Origin: Deltaproteobacteria bacterium
GTDB taxonomy: Bacteria; Desulfobacterota; Desulfomonilia; UBA1062
Length of the DNA stretch: 49,928 nucleotides
Assembly (NCBI GenBank): GCA_029547045.1
Contig: JAKPQL010000115.1
Location: 1-49,928 of the forward strand
Reading direction: 5' to 3'
A model generated the notes under the pieces. That model worked only from the letters and a program-made list of their open reading frames with translations. It did not search any database and had not been told where the DNA came from. The translations under genes were made by a program, and so were the position numbers. Positions within the stretch are counted from its first letter, which is position 1; every line of letters begins with the position of its first letter. Below, piece by piece: positions 16,300 to 24,275 of the stretch.

Positions 16300-16380
16300 G
16301 GGACAACGCAGGGGACCCTTATGCCTTCATCTATCTGTTATTATTGGAAGGATAAACCCAGGGAGGGGGGGTATCCCACA

Positions 16381-16403
16381 GGTTGTGTCGCGCTTTTGCA
16401 ACC
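16381..16403. promoter_or_regulatory. Candidate upstream activator site (dyad GGTTG-N13-CAACC)
   Basis: Five-base arms, extended by two G-T pairs, face each other across 13 bases. The centre lies about 118 bases upstream of the predicted sigma-54 transcript start, a usual place for an enhancer-binding protein. An AT-rich stretch (16320-16350) lies between, where bending would help looping. The dyad is short, so chance is possible. Confidence 0.3.
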
Positions 16404-16431
16404 CTTAATGATCGTTACAGTCGCAATAGTG

Positions 16432-17817
16432 CTACTTTTTCACCCGCCTGCCGGCCCGGCCGTCCCTGCCCGCAGGTGCGATGCCGAGCCTCTTCATCTT
16501 CCGGAACAGGGTGCTCTTGTGGATGCCAAGCTCCCGGGCTGCGGCCAGACGGTTGTTTGCGGAGCGCTCCAGTGCCCTGCGGATGGCCTGGGCCTCCAGC
16601 ATCTGTCCGGCCGATTTCAGGCCGGGTTGCGCGGCGTGCTGCAGGTAGCGCGCAGTGATCTCCTCGGGCAGGTGGGCCACGCCGATATGGCCCTTCTCGC
16701 AGAGGATGAAGGCGCGCTCGATGACATTCTCCAGCTCCCGGATGTTGCCCGGCCAGTCGTGGGCCATGAGCAGGGACAGGGCCTCGGTGGTGAGCCCCTG
16801 GACGGACTTGTGCTGCAGGGCGTTGAAGCGGGTGACGAACTGCTCGGCCAAGAGCGGGATGTCTTCCTTGCGCCTGCGCAGTGGCGACAGCTCCAGGCGC
16901 ACCACGTTCACCCGGTAGTAGAGGTCTTCGCGGAACGAGCCCTGCTTCACGAGCCTTGCCAGATCCCTGTTGGTGGCCACCATGACCCGCACGTCGGCGG
17001 TCTCTGTCCGGGTGGACCCCAGGGGTTCGTACTTCCTGTCCTGGAGGACCCGCAGCAGCCGCACCTGCAGGGCCGGGCTCACCTCGCCGATCTCGTCCAG
17101 GAAGAGCGTCCCGCCCCTCGCCAGGGCGAACCTGCCGGGCTTGTCCCTGGCGGCGCCGGTGAAGGCCCCTGCCTTGTAGCCGAAGAGCTCGGACTCCAGG
17201 AGCGTGTCGGGCAGGGCCCCGCAGTTGACCGCGATGAAGGGGCCGTCTCTCCTGGGGCTCAGGGAGTGGATGGTCCTGGCAACGATCTCCTTGCCCGTGC
17301 CGGTCTCGCCCAGGATGAGTACGGTGCTGGGGCTTGCCGCCACGGCGGGGATCACCTCGAATATCTTCTGCATAAGGGGGCTCCGGCTCACGAGCTCGCC
17401 CACATGAGCCCGCCCCTGGAGTTCCTGGCGGAGCTCCTCGAGCTCGGTGAGGTCGCGGAAGGTCTCCGCCCCTCCGGTGACATGACCCCTCGCATCCTTC
17501 AGCACGGCCGTGGACACGCTGATGGGGATCCGCTGTCCACGCGCATCGATGATGTAGCAGGACCTGCCGATGACGGGCCTGCCGGTCTTCAGGGTCCGCT
17601 TCAGGGCGCAGTCCACCTCGCACATGCTGGAACGGAAGACCTCGGAACAGAGCCTGCCGAGTGCTTCATCCCGGGGGATGCCGGTGATATCTGAAGCCGC
17701 CCGGTTGAAGGAGGTGACGACCCAGTGCTCATCCACCGTGAACACCCCGTCAGAGATGCTCTCTAAGATGGCGTCCGTGGGTGTCGCCGGGGTGGTGCTC
17801 GCTTTCTTCCGTGCCAT
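16432..17817 (-). CDS. Sigma-54-dependent activator with PAS domain, likely regulator of the NifX/MinD operon
   Basis: A 461-residue enhancer-binding protein. Residues 15-125 form a PAS domain with Cys57, 66, 70 and 87 (SMCEVDCAL), which could sense redox or bind a metal. The AAA+ domain starts near 145, with Walker A GETGTGKE at 170-177, the sigma-54 contact loop GAFTGA at 217-222 and a GTLFLDEIGEV Walker B. A Fis-type helix-turn-helix (NRLAAARELGIHKSTLFRKMKRLG) ends the protein. ATG at 17817 follows GAGGAAG; upstream in-frame ATGs lack such a site. It lies 179 bases ahead of the operon with the sigma-54 promoter, in the same direction. Confidence 0.93.
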   Translation of the reverse strand: MARKKASTTPATPTDAILESISDGVFTVDEHWVVTSFNRAASDITGIPRDEALGRLCSEVFRSSMCEVDCALKRTLKTGRPVIGRSCYIIDARGQRIPISVSTAVLKDARGHVTGGAETFRDLTELEELRQELQGRAHVGELVSRSPLMQKIFEVIPAVAASPSTVLILGETGTGKEIVARTIHSLSPRRDGPFIAVNCGALPDTLLESELFGYKAGAFTGAARDKPGRFALARGGTLFLDEIGEVSPALQVRLLRVLQDRKYEPLGSTRTETADVRVMVATNRDLARLVKQGSFREDLYYRVNVVRLELSPLRRRKEDIPLLAEQFVTRFNALQHKSVQGLTTEALSLLMAHDWPGNIRELENVIERAFILCEKGHIGVAHLPEEITARYLQHAAQPGLKSAGQMLEAQAIRRALERSANNRLAAARELGIHKSTLFRKMKRLGIAPAGRDGRAGRRVKK

Positions 17818-17938
17818 TGTCACGCTTCCTCGGGGGATCATGCCCCAGACCAGGGGTGCCTGGCACGGGTACTTAGCACATCCGCCCTGTTCCCGGAAGC
17901 CCTTACGGGTTTTCTTCATCCGTATCACCCGGCAGGGG

Positions 17939-18661
17939 CTACTCCTGGCAGGGGGCATCCTGTTCCGTCACGGCCACGGCCGGCTTCTTCTGCAAGGCGA
18001 ACTCCGCGATCCACAGGGGGTGGCGGTGCTCGGCGTAATCGCGCCTGATCCACCCGGTGAGGATGGCCCGGATCATGGGCCGGTTGGGCTTGATCAGGAT
18101 GGCCGCCATGTGTGCGACAAAGGCCAGCACGAACAGGACGAAGAAGAGGTTGTGCGCCCAGGTGGCCCAGAGCACGAGCCACAGGTCCATGTCAGGGGCG
18201 AAGAGGTTCTTCCAGGTCTTGACCAGCCCGCTCGCGATGAGCCCGGCGATGATGACCGCGATGCCCGCATACGCGAGGCGCTGCTCCGGGAGGTACTTGG
18301 CAAAGGGCGGCTCCTCGCCCTTGCCGAACAAGGACCTGATCACCTCCCACGACTCCCTGAGGTCGCCCTTTTGGGGCAATATGGCCCGGTGGCCCATGAA
18401 CCAGTGATAGACCACGTGGAACAGGCTGGCAGCTATGAAGACCACCGAGAACAAGTAGTGCAGCTGCAGCGAGAAGACGTAGTCGCCCGACCACCTGAGC
18501 CCCGGGATCTCGGTGATGAAGTAGCGCCGGGCAATGGGGAGTTCGAAGAGCCCGGTGAGGATCAGGGCGAGCCCGGAGATCGCTATGGCCCAGTGCTCCA
18601 CGAGCACGATGAGAGCGTGGCGCTTCACCAGGTTCTTCCCCTCAGGGGCCTGCCTACTCAT
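17939..18661 (-). CDS. Cytochrome b membrane subunit (FdnI/HydC-like)
   Basis: A 240-residue integral membrane protein with four hydrophobic segments, at about residues 14-40, 67-90, 125-145 and 165-195. Histidines placed within them (VEHW, LHYLF, FHVVYHW, AHNLFFV-AHM) fit two b hemes and quinone chemistry, as in formate dehydrogenase-N gamma or related cytochromes. It overlaps the preceding ferredoxin gene by eight bases and is the last gene of that operon. No molybdopterin catalytic gene is adjacent. Confidence 0.87.
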   Translation of the reverse strand: MSRQAPEGKNLVKRHALIVLVEHWAIAISGLALILTGLFELPIARRYFITEIPGLRWSGDYVFSLQLHYLFSVVFIAASLFHVVYHWFMGHRAILPQKGDLRESWEVIRSLFGKGEEPPFAKYLPEQRLAYAGIAVIIAGLIASGLVKTWKNLFAPDMDLWLVLWATWAHNLFFVLFVLAFVAHMAAILIKPNRPMIRAILTGWIRRDYAEHRHPLWIAEFALQKKPAVAVTEQDAPCQE

Positions 18662-19646
18662 GGCCTCCCTCCTTCCCGGACTTCATCCGCGCGCCCGCCG
18701 CTGCAGCGATACCCGCCACGAGCCCGATCACCGGGGAGGCAACGACGGCCCTGGCCATGGGGTCTGTCTTCTCCATCTTTCTTTGCGCCTTGCCCAGGTG
18801 GGGCCTTCCCGGCCCTTTCTCGATGGCCGCGTTCAGGACCTCGAAGGACACGGGAGAGACGTACAGGGTGGAGGTGCCGCCGTTCTCTTCCTTTCCATAG
18901 ATGAAACCGTTCATGGCCGCGGCCCGCCGCTCGGCCTCGGCAAGGATATCCGCCTTGGGCCCGATGAGCATGGCCTTTCTCGGGCAGGCCGTGATGCACG
19001 CGGGGCCTTCCCCCTTCACGAGCAGGTCCTGGCAGAGGTCGCACTTGAACATGACCCCGTTGCCCGCGAGCGTCGGCAGGATGTGCAGGTAAATGCCCAC
19101 GCCAGACTGCCGCTGGGGGATGGCCCAAGGGCACACCTCCCTGCACTTGGCGCCGCCGAAGCAGATGTCCTGGTCGATGACCACGGCACCGCTCTCGAAC
19201 TTGTGGTTGGCCGAGAAGGGGCAGATGGTGGCGCAGGCAGGGTTGTCGCAGTGCATGCACCTCCTGGGGATGGAGACGGTCTTTTTCCCGCCGCCCAGCT
19301 CCACCTCGGCCTTCTGGACGAAGAGGTAGTTGTATGGCGTGAGGCGGCTGGTCACCCCCTGCTTCCTTGAGAAGTCCTCGATCTGGCCCCGGGGGAAGGG
19401 CTTGGGGATGGGGTCCACGGGTTCAGGCACCACGCCCGCATTCTTTTCCCGGCACGCCGCGACGCAGGCCGGCATTTCCCTGCCTTCGCATCCGTCGCAC
19501 AGGCTCAGGTCGATGAGGGTGGCAAATGCTCCTTCACCACCAGCACGCGCCTTTCCTGGCAGACCCACGGTGCCTGCCGCGGCCGCGGTGGCGATGCCCG
19601 TGAGGAACGCCCTCCTGGAGATGCCGTGTTCACGCTCTGTCTTCAT
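18654..19646 (-). CDS. Tat-exported four-cluster ferredoxin subunit (FdnH/PhsB/DmsB-like)
   Basis: A 330-residue electron-transfer subunit. SRRAFLT at about residue 11 starts a Tat signal, which is unusual because such subunits are often exported by riding on a catalytic partner. Four cysteine groups follow: CDGC-PACVAAC, CMHCDNPACATICP, ICFGGAKCREVCP and KCDLC-ACITACP, each suited to [4Fe-4S]. A C-terminal hydrophobic segment (AVVASPVIGLVAGIAAAAG) may anchor it to the membrane, as in FdnH. It overlaps the cytochrome b gene. ATG at 19646 is chosen; an earlier ATG at 19682 would bury the Tat motif deeper. Confidence 0.88.
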   Translation of the reverse strand: MKTEREHGISRRAFLTGIATAAAAGTVGLPGKARAGGEGAFATLIDLSLCDGCEGREMPACVAACREKNAGVVPEPVDPIPKPFPRGQIEDFSRKQGVTSRLTPYNYLFVQKAEVELGGGKKTVSIPRRCMHCDNPACATICPFSANHKFESGAVVIDQDICFGGAKCREVCPWAIPQRQSGVGIYLHILPTLAGNGVMFKCDLCQDLLVKGEGPACITACPRKAMLIGPKADILAEAERRAAAMNGFIYGKEENGGTSTLYVSPVSFEVLNAAIEKGPGRPHLGKAQRKMEKTDPMARAVVASPVIGLVAGIAAAAGARMKSGKEGGHE

Positions 19647-19729
19647 ACTCTTTCCCCTGCACCATGGGTTATGCATCTTCAATTATACGGTCACATCGTT
19701 TCATTGAGAAGCCTCTCGTTCCCCTCGTT

Positions 19730-20698
19730 TCATTCCTCAACGCAGATCTCGCTGCGCGTCATGGAGAGCACGGTCCTGGCGGATAGGAACAGGATGAGCA
19801 GGGACAGCATGATCCACAGGACGACTGCCATGCCCGTATAGAACCCGCTGGAGGCCAGGTGCCCCATGAGCGTGCCCGCAATGGCAAGGGCAGCCACCGG
19901 GAACGAGTAGGCCCACCACGAGAGGTAGAATCTGATCCTGCCCAATCTCGTGGCCAGGGTGGCGAGAAACGCCAGCATGAACACTGCGAAGAAGAACAGG
20001 ATCCGGGCAGCAGCGTCCAGGCCGCCGGTGAGCTTCACATAGGCGATGAACCCCACCGCTGGCGGCGCCACCAGGATGAACAGCGTGGGGAGCAGACGCT
20101 CCGGGATGGAGCGGTGGAAGATCATCCGGTACGTGACGATGGTGAAGAGCACGACCCACAGGACCATCCCAATGGAGAAGAAGAACCATGAAACATCCTG
20201 CGGGGCATGGGCCAGCCCTGCCAGGGGGATGATCATGTTGCCCACCACCGGGATGAACCAGGCCGGGTTCATGTGGCTGATCTCGAAGTAATCCTGACAG
20301 ATCCACTCCCGCATGATGTACAGCGTCAGGCCCGCATGCAGGATGCTCCCCACCACCCAGAGGGCATATGAAAGCCCCCTGTGCATGTCCATGAACGCCA
20401 CGCTCATGAGCAGGATGCTGATGGACACAGTGGGGATGAAGCTGATCTTGACAGGGTGCCTCAGCTCCCTGCGGACATGGTCTGGATGGAGGAGCACCTT
20501 TGCCGCGTACAGCACGAGCACCGCCACGAATACGAGGATGTCCAGCCCAAGGATGACCTTGGCTGCGAAGGGCGGCAGCGAAAGGGTTTGCTCGAGCCTC
20601 TGGGTCGCAATGGCCCAGCCGCCCAGGCCCAGGGTGATGGAAAAGAAGGTGATGGGGAACAGGGCCAGCCAGCCCTGTTCCGCGTGTTCATTCATCAT
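19730..20698 (-). CDS. TDT/SLAC1-family membrane transporter
   Basis: A 322-residue protein of the tellurite-resistance/dicarboxylate transporter (TDT, TehA/Ssu1/SLAC1) family, with about ten hydrophobic segments. Segments such as FPITFFSITLGLGGWA near the N-terminus, HMNPAWFIPVVGNMI in the middle and RFYLSWWAYSFPVAALAIA are typical. Members move anions such as dicarboxylates, sulfite or chloride. Substrate is not known here; the thioredoxin and ferredoxin neighbours make a sulfur anion such as sulfite plausible. ATG at 20698 follows AAGGA; the long purine-rich leader is on the coding strand. Confidence 0.85.
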   Translation of the reverse strand: MMNEHAEQGWLALFPITFFSITLGLGGWAIATQRLEQTLSLPPFAAKVILGLDILVFVAVLVLYAAKVLLHPDHVRRELRHPVKISFIPTVSISILLMSVAFMDMHRGLSYALWVVGSILHAGLTLYIMREWICQDYFEISHMNPAWFIPVVGNMIIPLAGLAHAPQDVSWFFFSIGMVLWVVLFTIVTYRMIFHRSIPERLLPTLFILVAPPAVGFIAYVKLTGGLDAAARILFFFAVFMLAFLATLATRLGRIRFYLSWWAYSFPVAALAIAGTLMGHLASSGFYTGMAVVLWIMLSLLILFLSARTVLSMTRSEICVEE

Positions 20699-20759
20699 GG
20701 GGAGTCCTTTCTCTTTTCTTCTTTTTTCTGTCCGCCACCTGGCAGGCATCCACTGCACC

Positions 20760-20849
20760 TCACGTGGGCACGCCCAGCCGGGGGAAGACCCATGCCTGGA
20801 GAACGTACCAGACGCCCACGACCGCGATGAGACCCCAGAACCCGTCCAT
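20760..20849 (-). CDS. 29-residue single-pass membrane microprotein
   Basis: A short frame of 29 codons just after trxA. Eight bases separate the trxA stop from its ATG, and GAGG overlaps that stop as a ribosome site. The product is MDGFWGLIAVVGVWYVLQAW followed by VFPRLGVPT: one membrane helix with a short basic end. The gene lies between trxA and the TDT transporter in the same direction. Small membrane proteins next to thioredoxin genes occur in anaerobes, but no family is assigned here. Confidence 0.6.
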   Translation of the reverse strand: MDGFWGLIAVVGVWYVLQAWVFPRLGVPT

Positions 20850-20857
20850 GCCCGGCC

Positions 20858-21190
20858 TCAGCCCAGATTCCTGTCGATGAAGGCCGCGAGCTGGGACTTG
20901 GGCATGGACCCCACCCTCGACTCCGCCACCTCGCCGGCCTTGATGAAGAGCAGCGAGGGGATGCTCCTGACCCCGTATTTGCGGGCGAGATCGGGGCTCT
21001 CGTCCACGTTCACCTTGACCACCTTGACCCTCCCCGCGTACTCCTGGGCGATCTCCTCCAGCACCGGCCCTATGGCCCGGCACGGCCCGCACCAGGGAGC
21101 CCAGAAGTCCACCAGGGCGGGCTCGCCCGGGGTGAGCACCGTGGATTCGAAGGTTGCATCGTCGGCATGGATGACCTGTTCTCTGCTCAT
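20858..21190 (-). CDS. trxA: Thioredoxin
   Basis: A 110-residue thioredoxin with active-site WCGPC (Cys34, Cys37), the conserved cis-Pro in RSIPSLLF and VDFWAPW before the active site. It reduces protein disulfides in the cytoplasm. ATG at 21190 follows AAAGGAGG; an in-frame ATG at 21232 has none. It is the first gene of an operon with a microprotein, transporter, ferredoxin and cytochrome b. Its promoter region carries an FNR-type palindrome. No thioredoxin reductase gene is adjacent. Confidence 0.95.
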   Translation of the reverse strand: MSREQVIHADDATFESTVLTPGEPALVDFWAPWCGPCRAIGPVLEEIAQEYAGRVKVVKVNVDESPDLARKYGVRSIPSLLFIKAGEVAESRVGSMPKSQLAAFIDRNLG

Positions 21191-21268
21191 GGATTCCTCC
21201 TTTGTCTGTGCATCGTTTCGTTTCCCGTGCATCTACAGTATACTTAGTCCATGGCAACAGTGATTTCA

Positions 21269-21282
21269 TTGATCCAGATCAA
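21269..21282. promoter_or_regulatory. Perfect FNR/CRP-family box (TTGAT-N4-ATCAA)
   Basis: TTGATCCAGATCAA, extended to an 18-base perfect palindrome (21267-21284), matches the FNR/ANR consensus exactly. It lies between divergent trxA (-) and methyltransferase (+). On the trxA strand, candidate -10 elements TAAGTA (21246-21241) and TATACT (21242-21237) put the box centre about 41-46 bases upstream of the start, as in class II activation. It lies 37 bases before the methyltransferase GTG, where it could repress or be part of its leader. Confidence 0.75.
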
Positions 21283-21318
21283 TGCCGGGCAGAAAAACTT
21301 CATCGTGGAGAGGCAGCG

Positions 21319-21876
21319 GTGAGGACCGGGAAGAACCGCATCTGCCCCGTTGAGCACGCGGGTCTTCTCGACACGAGGATCCGGAGGTGGGTGCAGAAAC
21401 CCCGGAAGATCGTGGGGCCGTATCTCAAAGAAGGGATGACGGTCCTGGAGGTGGGGTGCGGCCCGGGCTTCTTCACGATCGACATGGCGCACATGGTGGG
21501 GAAAACCGGGAAGATCATTGCCTGCGACATCCAGGAAGGCATGCTCGAAAAGGTCAGGGACAAGGTGAAGGGGACCGACCTCGAGGGACACATCACCCTG
21601 CACCGGTGCGAGCACGACCGCATCGGTGTCTGTGAACCTGTCGACTTTGCCCTGGCCTTCTACATGGTGCACGAGGTCCCGGACCAGGGTGCGTTCTTCC
21701 ACGAGATCCACGCGCTCCTGAAACCGGGCGGTCATGTCCTCGTGGTTGAGCCCCCCTTCCATGTGTCGAAGAACGCATTCGAAAAGACCGTCGAGAAGGC
21801 CCGGACCGCAGGCCTTCTCCCGGTGCTCAGGCCCTGGGTCCTGTTCAGCAAGGCGGTGCTCCTCCAAAGGATATGA
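21319..21876 (+). CDS. Class I SAM-dependent methyltransferase
   Basis: A 185-residue protein with the SAM-binding motif VLEVGCGPGFFTIDMA, an acidic motif II (ACDIQ), FALAFYMVHEV and KPGGHVLVVEPP, as in UbiE/methyltransferase domain 11 proteins. The substrate is unknown. GTG at 21319 follows GGAGAGG, and the family pattern starts after it; the frame is open to 21202 but that part overlaps the divergent promoter. It stands alone, facing trxA. Confidence 0.82.
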   Translation: MRTGKNRICPVEHAGLLDTRIRRWVQKPRKIVGPYLKEGMTVLEVGCGPGFFTIDMAHMVGKTGKIIACDIQEGMLEKVRDKVKGTDLEGHITLHRCEHDRIGVCEPVDFALAFYMVHEVPDQGAFFHEIHALLKPGGHVLVVEPPFHVSKNAFEKTVEKARTAGLLPVLRPWVLFSKAVLLQRI

Positions 21877-22069
21877 CCGTGCGGCATGCATACCCGCAGA
21901 ACGTCGAGCCGGACCATCCCGTTAACCATGACACGATGATTCGGTGGTGCCCCCCTATCAGGAGGCTCTGCACGTCCAGAACGTGGGGGACCGGGTGTTC
22001 GCCGCTCTCCGGGAGATCCTGAGATTTCGGAAAAACTCTGTACTCCCGGGGAAATGACTGGTAGGGAAC

Positions 22070-22990
22070 ATGCTCATGGGACTGGTGAGAACAACAGGGC
22101 TCGTAACCGGCTGTGTCGTGCTCTGCTGTACGACGGCCCTGGGGGCCGCTGAGACCCAGGGCATGACGTATCTCCAGGCCGTGGTCCTCGGCGTCGTCGA
22201 GGGCCTCACCGAGTACCTTCCCGTGAGCTCCACGGGCCACCTGTACCTGGTCAGCCGACTGCTGGGCCTCGGCGCCACGCCCGAGGGCAGGGTGGCCACG
22301 GACGCCTATGTCATCGCCATCCAGATCGGCGCCATCCTGGCGGTGCTCTGGCTCTACCCCGGTCGGGTCGCTTCCATGGTCAGGGGGTTCCTGGGAAGGG
22401 ACAGGCAGGGCCTGGGCCTGGCCTTGAACACGCTGGGGGCCTTTCTCCCGGCCGCAATCATCGGCCTCGCCTTCGGGGACCTCATCAAGGAGCGCCTCTT
22501 CGGGATCTGTCCCGTCACCCTGGCATGGCTGGCAGGAGGCATGGCCATCCTCCTGGTGGCCAGGAAGATGCACCGCCACCCCGGGCACGGCATGGAACTC
22601 AGGGAGCTCACCCTCGGGGCCGCGCTCGTCATCGGCCTTATCCAGTGCATCGCCATGTGGCCGGGCGTGAGCAGGAGCCTGGTCACCATCCTGGGGGGCG
22701 TCCTGGTGGGCCTGTCCGTCCAGGCAGCCGTGGAGTTCAGCTTCATACTGGGTCTGGTCACCCTGGGTGCCGCCACGTGCTACGAGATCGTCAGGGAGGG
22801 GCCTGCCATGCTCCTCCAGTTTGGCCTCCTACCGCCCGCCATCGGCATCCTCACTGCCTTCCTATCCGCCGTGGCCGCGGTGAAGTGGATGGTGGCATAC
22901 CTGCACCGGCACGGCCTGGAGGCATTCGGCTACTACCGGATCGGCCTGGCATTCATCACCATGGCCCTCATGCTGTTCGGGGTGGCCTGA
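22070..22990 (+). CDS. uppP: Undecaprenyl-diphosphatase UppP (BacA)
   Basis: A 306-residue integral membrane phosphatase that recycles undecaprenyl pyrophosphate for cell-wall synthesis. Catalytic motifs are EGLTEYLPVSSTGHL near 44-58 and WPGVSRS near 200. The protein has about 30 extra N-terminal residues with signal-like hydrophobic character before the usual start; the in-frame ATG at 22163 (MTYLQAVVLG) is a plausible alternative start. TAGGGA precedes the ATG at 22070. Confidence 0.9.
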   Translation: MLMGLVRTTGLVTGCVVLCCTTALGAAETQGMTYLQAVVLGVVEGLTEYLPVSSTGHLYLVSRLLGLGATPEGRVATDAYVIAIQIGAILAVLWLYPGRVASMVRGFLGRDRQGLGLALNTLGAFLPAAIIGLAFGDLIKERLFGICPVTLAWLAGGMAILLVARKMHRHPGHGMELRELTLGAALVIGLIQCIAMWPGVSRSLVTILGGVLVGLSVQAAVEFSFILGLVTLGAATCYEIVREGPAMLLQFGLLPPAIGILTAFLSAVAAVKWMVAYLHRHGLEAFGYYRIGLAFITMALMLFGVA

Positions 22991-23079
22991 CCCCCCATAC
23001 AGACGGATAGTGGCAGGTATCGCTCTGCCGCCGCATTCACTTATAGAATGTCAAACCTTCTTTTATTCTTATGAGCTAT

Positions 23080-23108
23080 TTGCTGTCTCTTGCATTTACT
23101 AGTATTTT
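23080..23108 (+). promoter_or_regulatory. Sigma-70-type promoter of yedE
   Basis: TTGCTG (23080-23085), a 17-base spacer and TATTTT (23103-23108) in an AT-rich patch precede the yedE start by 65 bases. Confidence 0.5.
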
Positions 23109-23172
23109 ATCCCCTATCGCCGGGAACCACTCATCGACCCGGTTTCTCAGACATGGGGGAGGAGGTTGTTAC

Positions 23173-24264
23173 ATGAAGATGAAGAACGTATTCGCGACCC
23201 TGGGGGGTATCATGGCAGTGGGCGCATCCATCGGCGTCCTCGCGCCACTGCTCCAGAAACTGGGCAATCCAGGAAACATGGGCATCTGCGTGGCCTGTTT
23301 CGAGCGCGACATAGCCGGCTCCATAGGGATCCACCGGGCTGAGGTGGTGCAGTACATGCGGCCCGAGATCATCGGGTTCGTCCTCGGCTCTCTGGTGGCG
23401 GCCCTGCTGTTCAGAGAGTTCCGGCCCAGGGCCGGATCAGCGCCCATCGTGCGGTTCGTGCTCGGCGTTTTCGCCATGATCGGGGCCCTGGTGTTCCTGG
23501 GATGCCCCTGGAGGGCCATGCTCAGGCTCGCTGGCGGCGACCTGAACGCCGTGTTCGGGATCCTCGGCCTTGTCTCCGGCATCTGGGTCGGGACGTTCTT
23601 CCTGAAGGCCGGCTACAACCTGGGCCGGACCGAGAAAACCCATGGCGCCGCAGGGCTGGTGCTGTCCGTGATCATGGCCGGATTCCTCGTCCTGGCCCTC
23701 GTCTATCCGCCCATTACCGGCGAGCCGAAGAACGACATTCTCTTCTACAGCCTCAAGGGACCGGGCTCCATGCATGCCCCACTCTTCGTGTCCCTGGCCA
23801 TAGGGCTGGCCATCGGGTTCCTGGCACAGAGGAGCAGATTCTGCACCATGGGAGCCATCCGCGACCTCGTGCTCTTCGGCCAGACCCACCTGTTCATGGG
23901 CATCCTGAGCCTGCTGGCGGTGGCGTTCGTCACCAACCTCGTCCTGGGCCAGTTCCATGCGGGGTTTGCCGGCCAGCCCGTGGCCCACACCATGCACGTA
24001 TGGAACTTCCTGGGCATGGCGCTGGCAGGCCTGGCCTTTGCCCTGGCGGGCGGCTGCCCGGGCAGGCAGCTCTTCCTGGCAGGCGAGGGTGACGGCGACG
24101 CCGCAGTGTTCGTCATAGGCATGATCGTGGGTGCGGGCATTGCCCATAACTTCGGCCTCGCGAGCTCTCCCCAGGGTATCGGACCGCACGGCATCGCCGC
24201 CGTGGTGGTGGGGTTCGCGGCCTGCCTGGCCATCGGATTCACCATGCGCAAGAGCGCTGCATAA
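23173..24264 (+). CDS. yedE: YedE-family selenium-metabolism membrane protein
   Basis: A 363-residue membrane protein of the YeeE/YedE class with about nine hydrophobic segments. The first part, GNMGICVACFERDIAGS, GCPWRAMLRLAGGDLNA, QRSRFCTMGAIRDL and GGCPGRQLFLAGEGD, agrees with the YedE type found with selenium genes, thought to bring selenium (or sulfur) compounds across the membrane. ATG at 23173 follows GGAGGAGG; the frame is open further upstream without a site. yedF follows 11 bases downstream. The selenium link is known from the family, not shown here. Confidence 0.88.
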   Translation: MKMKNVFATLGGIMAVGASIGVLAPLLQKLGNPGNMGICVACFERDIAGSIGIHRAEVVQYMRPEIIGFVLGSLVAALLFREFRPRAGSAPIVRFVLGVFAMIGALVFLGCPWRAMLRLAGGDLNAVFGILGLVSGIWVGTFFLKAGYNLGRTEKTHGAAGLVLSVIMAGFLVLALVYPPITGEPKNDILFYSLKGPGSMHAPLFVSLAIGLAIGFLAQRSRFCTMGAIRDLVLFGQTHLFMGILSLLAVAFVTNLVLGQFHAGFAGQPVAHTMHVWNFLGMALAGLAFALAGGCPGRQLFLAGEGDGDAAVFVIGMIVGAGIAHNFGLASSPQGIGPHGIAAVVVGFAACLAIGFTMRKSAA

Positions 24265-24275
24265 GGAGGACGACC

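Noticed and set aside
16367..16377. Shared GGGGTATCCCA string also found near 33626
   Set aside because: It occurs once ahead of each of two unrelated units on different strands; no further matching flank, so chance is more likely than a shared operator.
17861..17877. TGGCACG on the plus strand near the activator gene, possible second sigma-54 site
   Set aside because: The -12 GC is at the wrong spacing, and no plus-strand gene follows.
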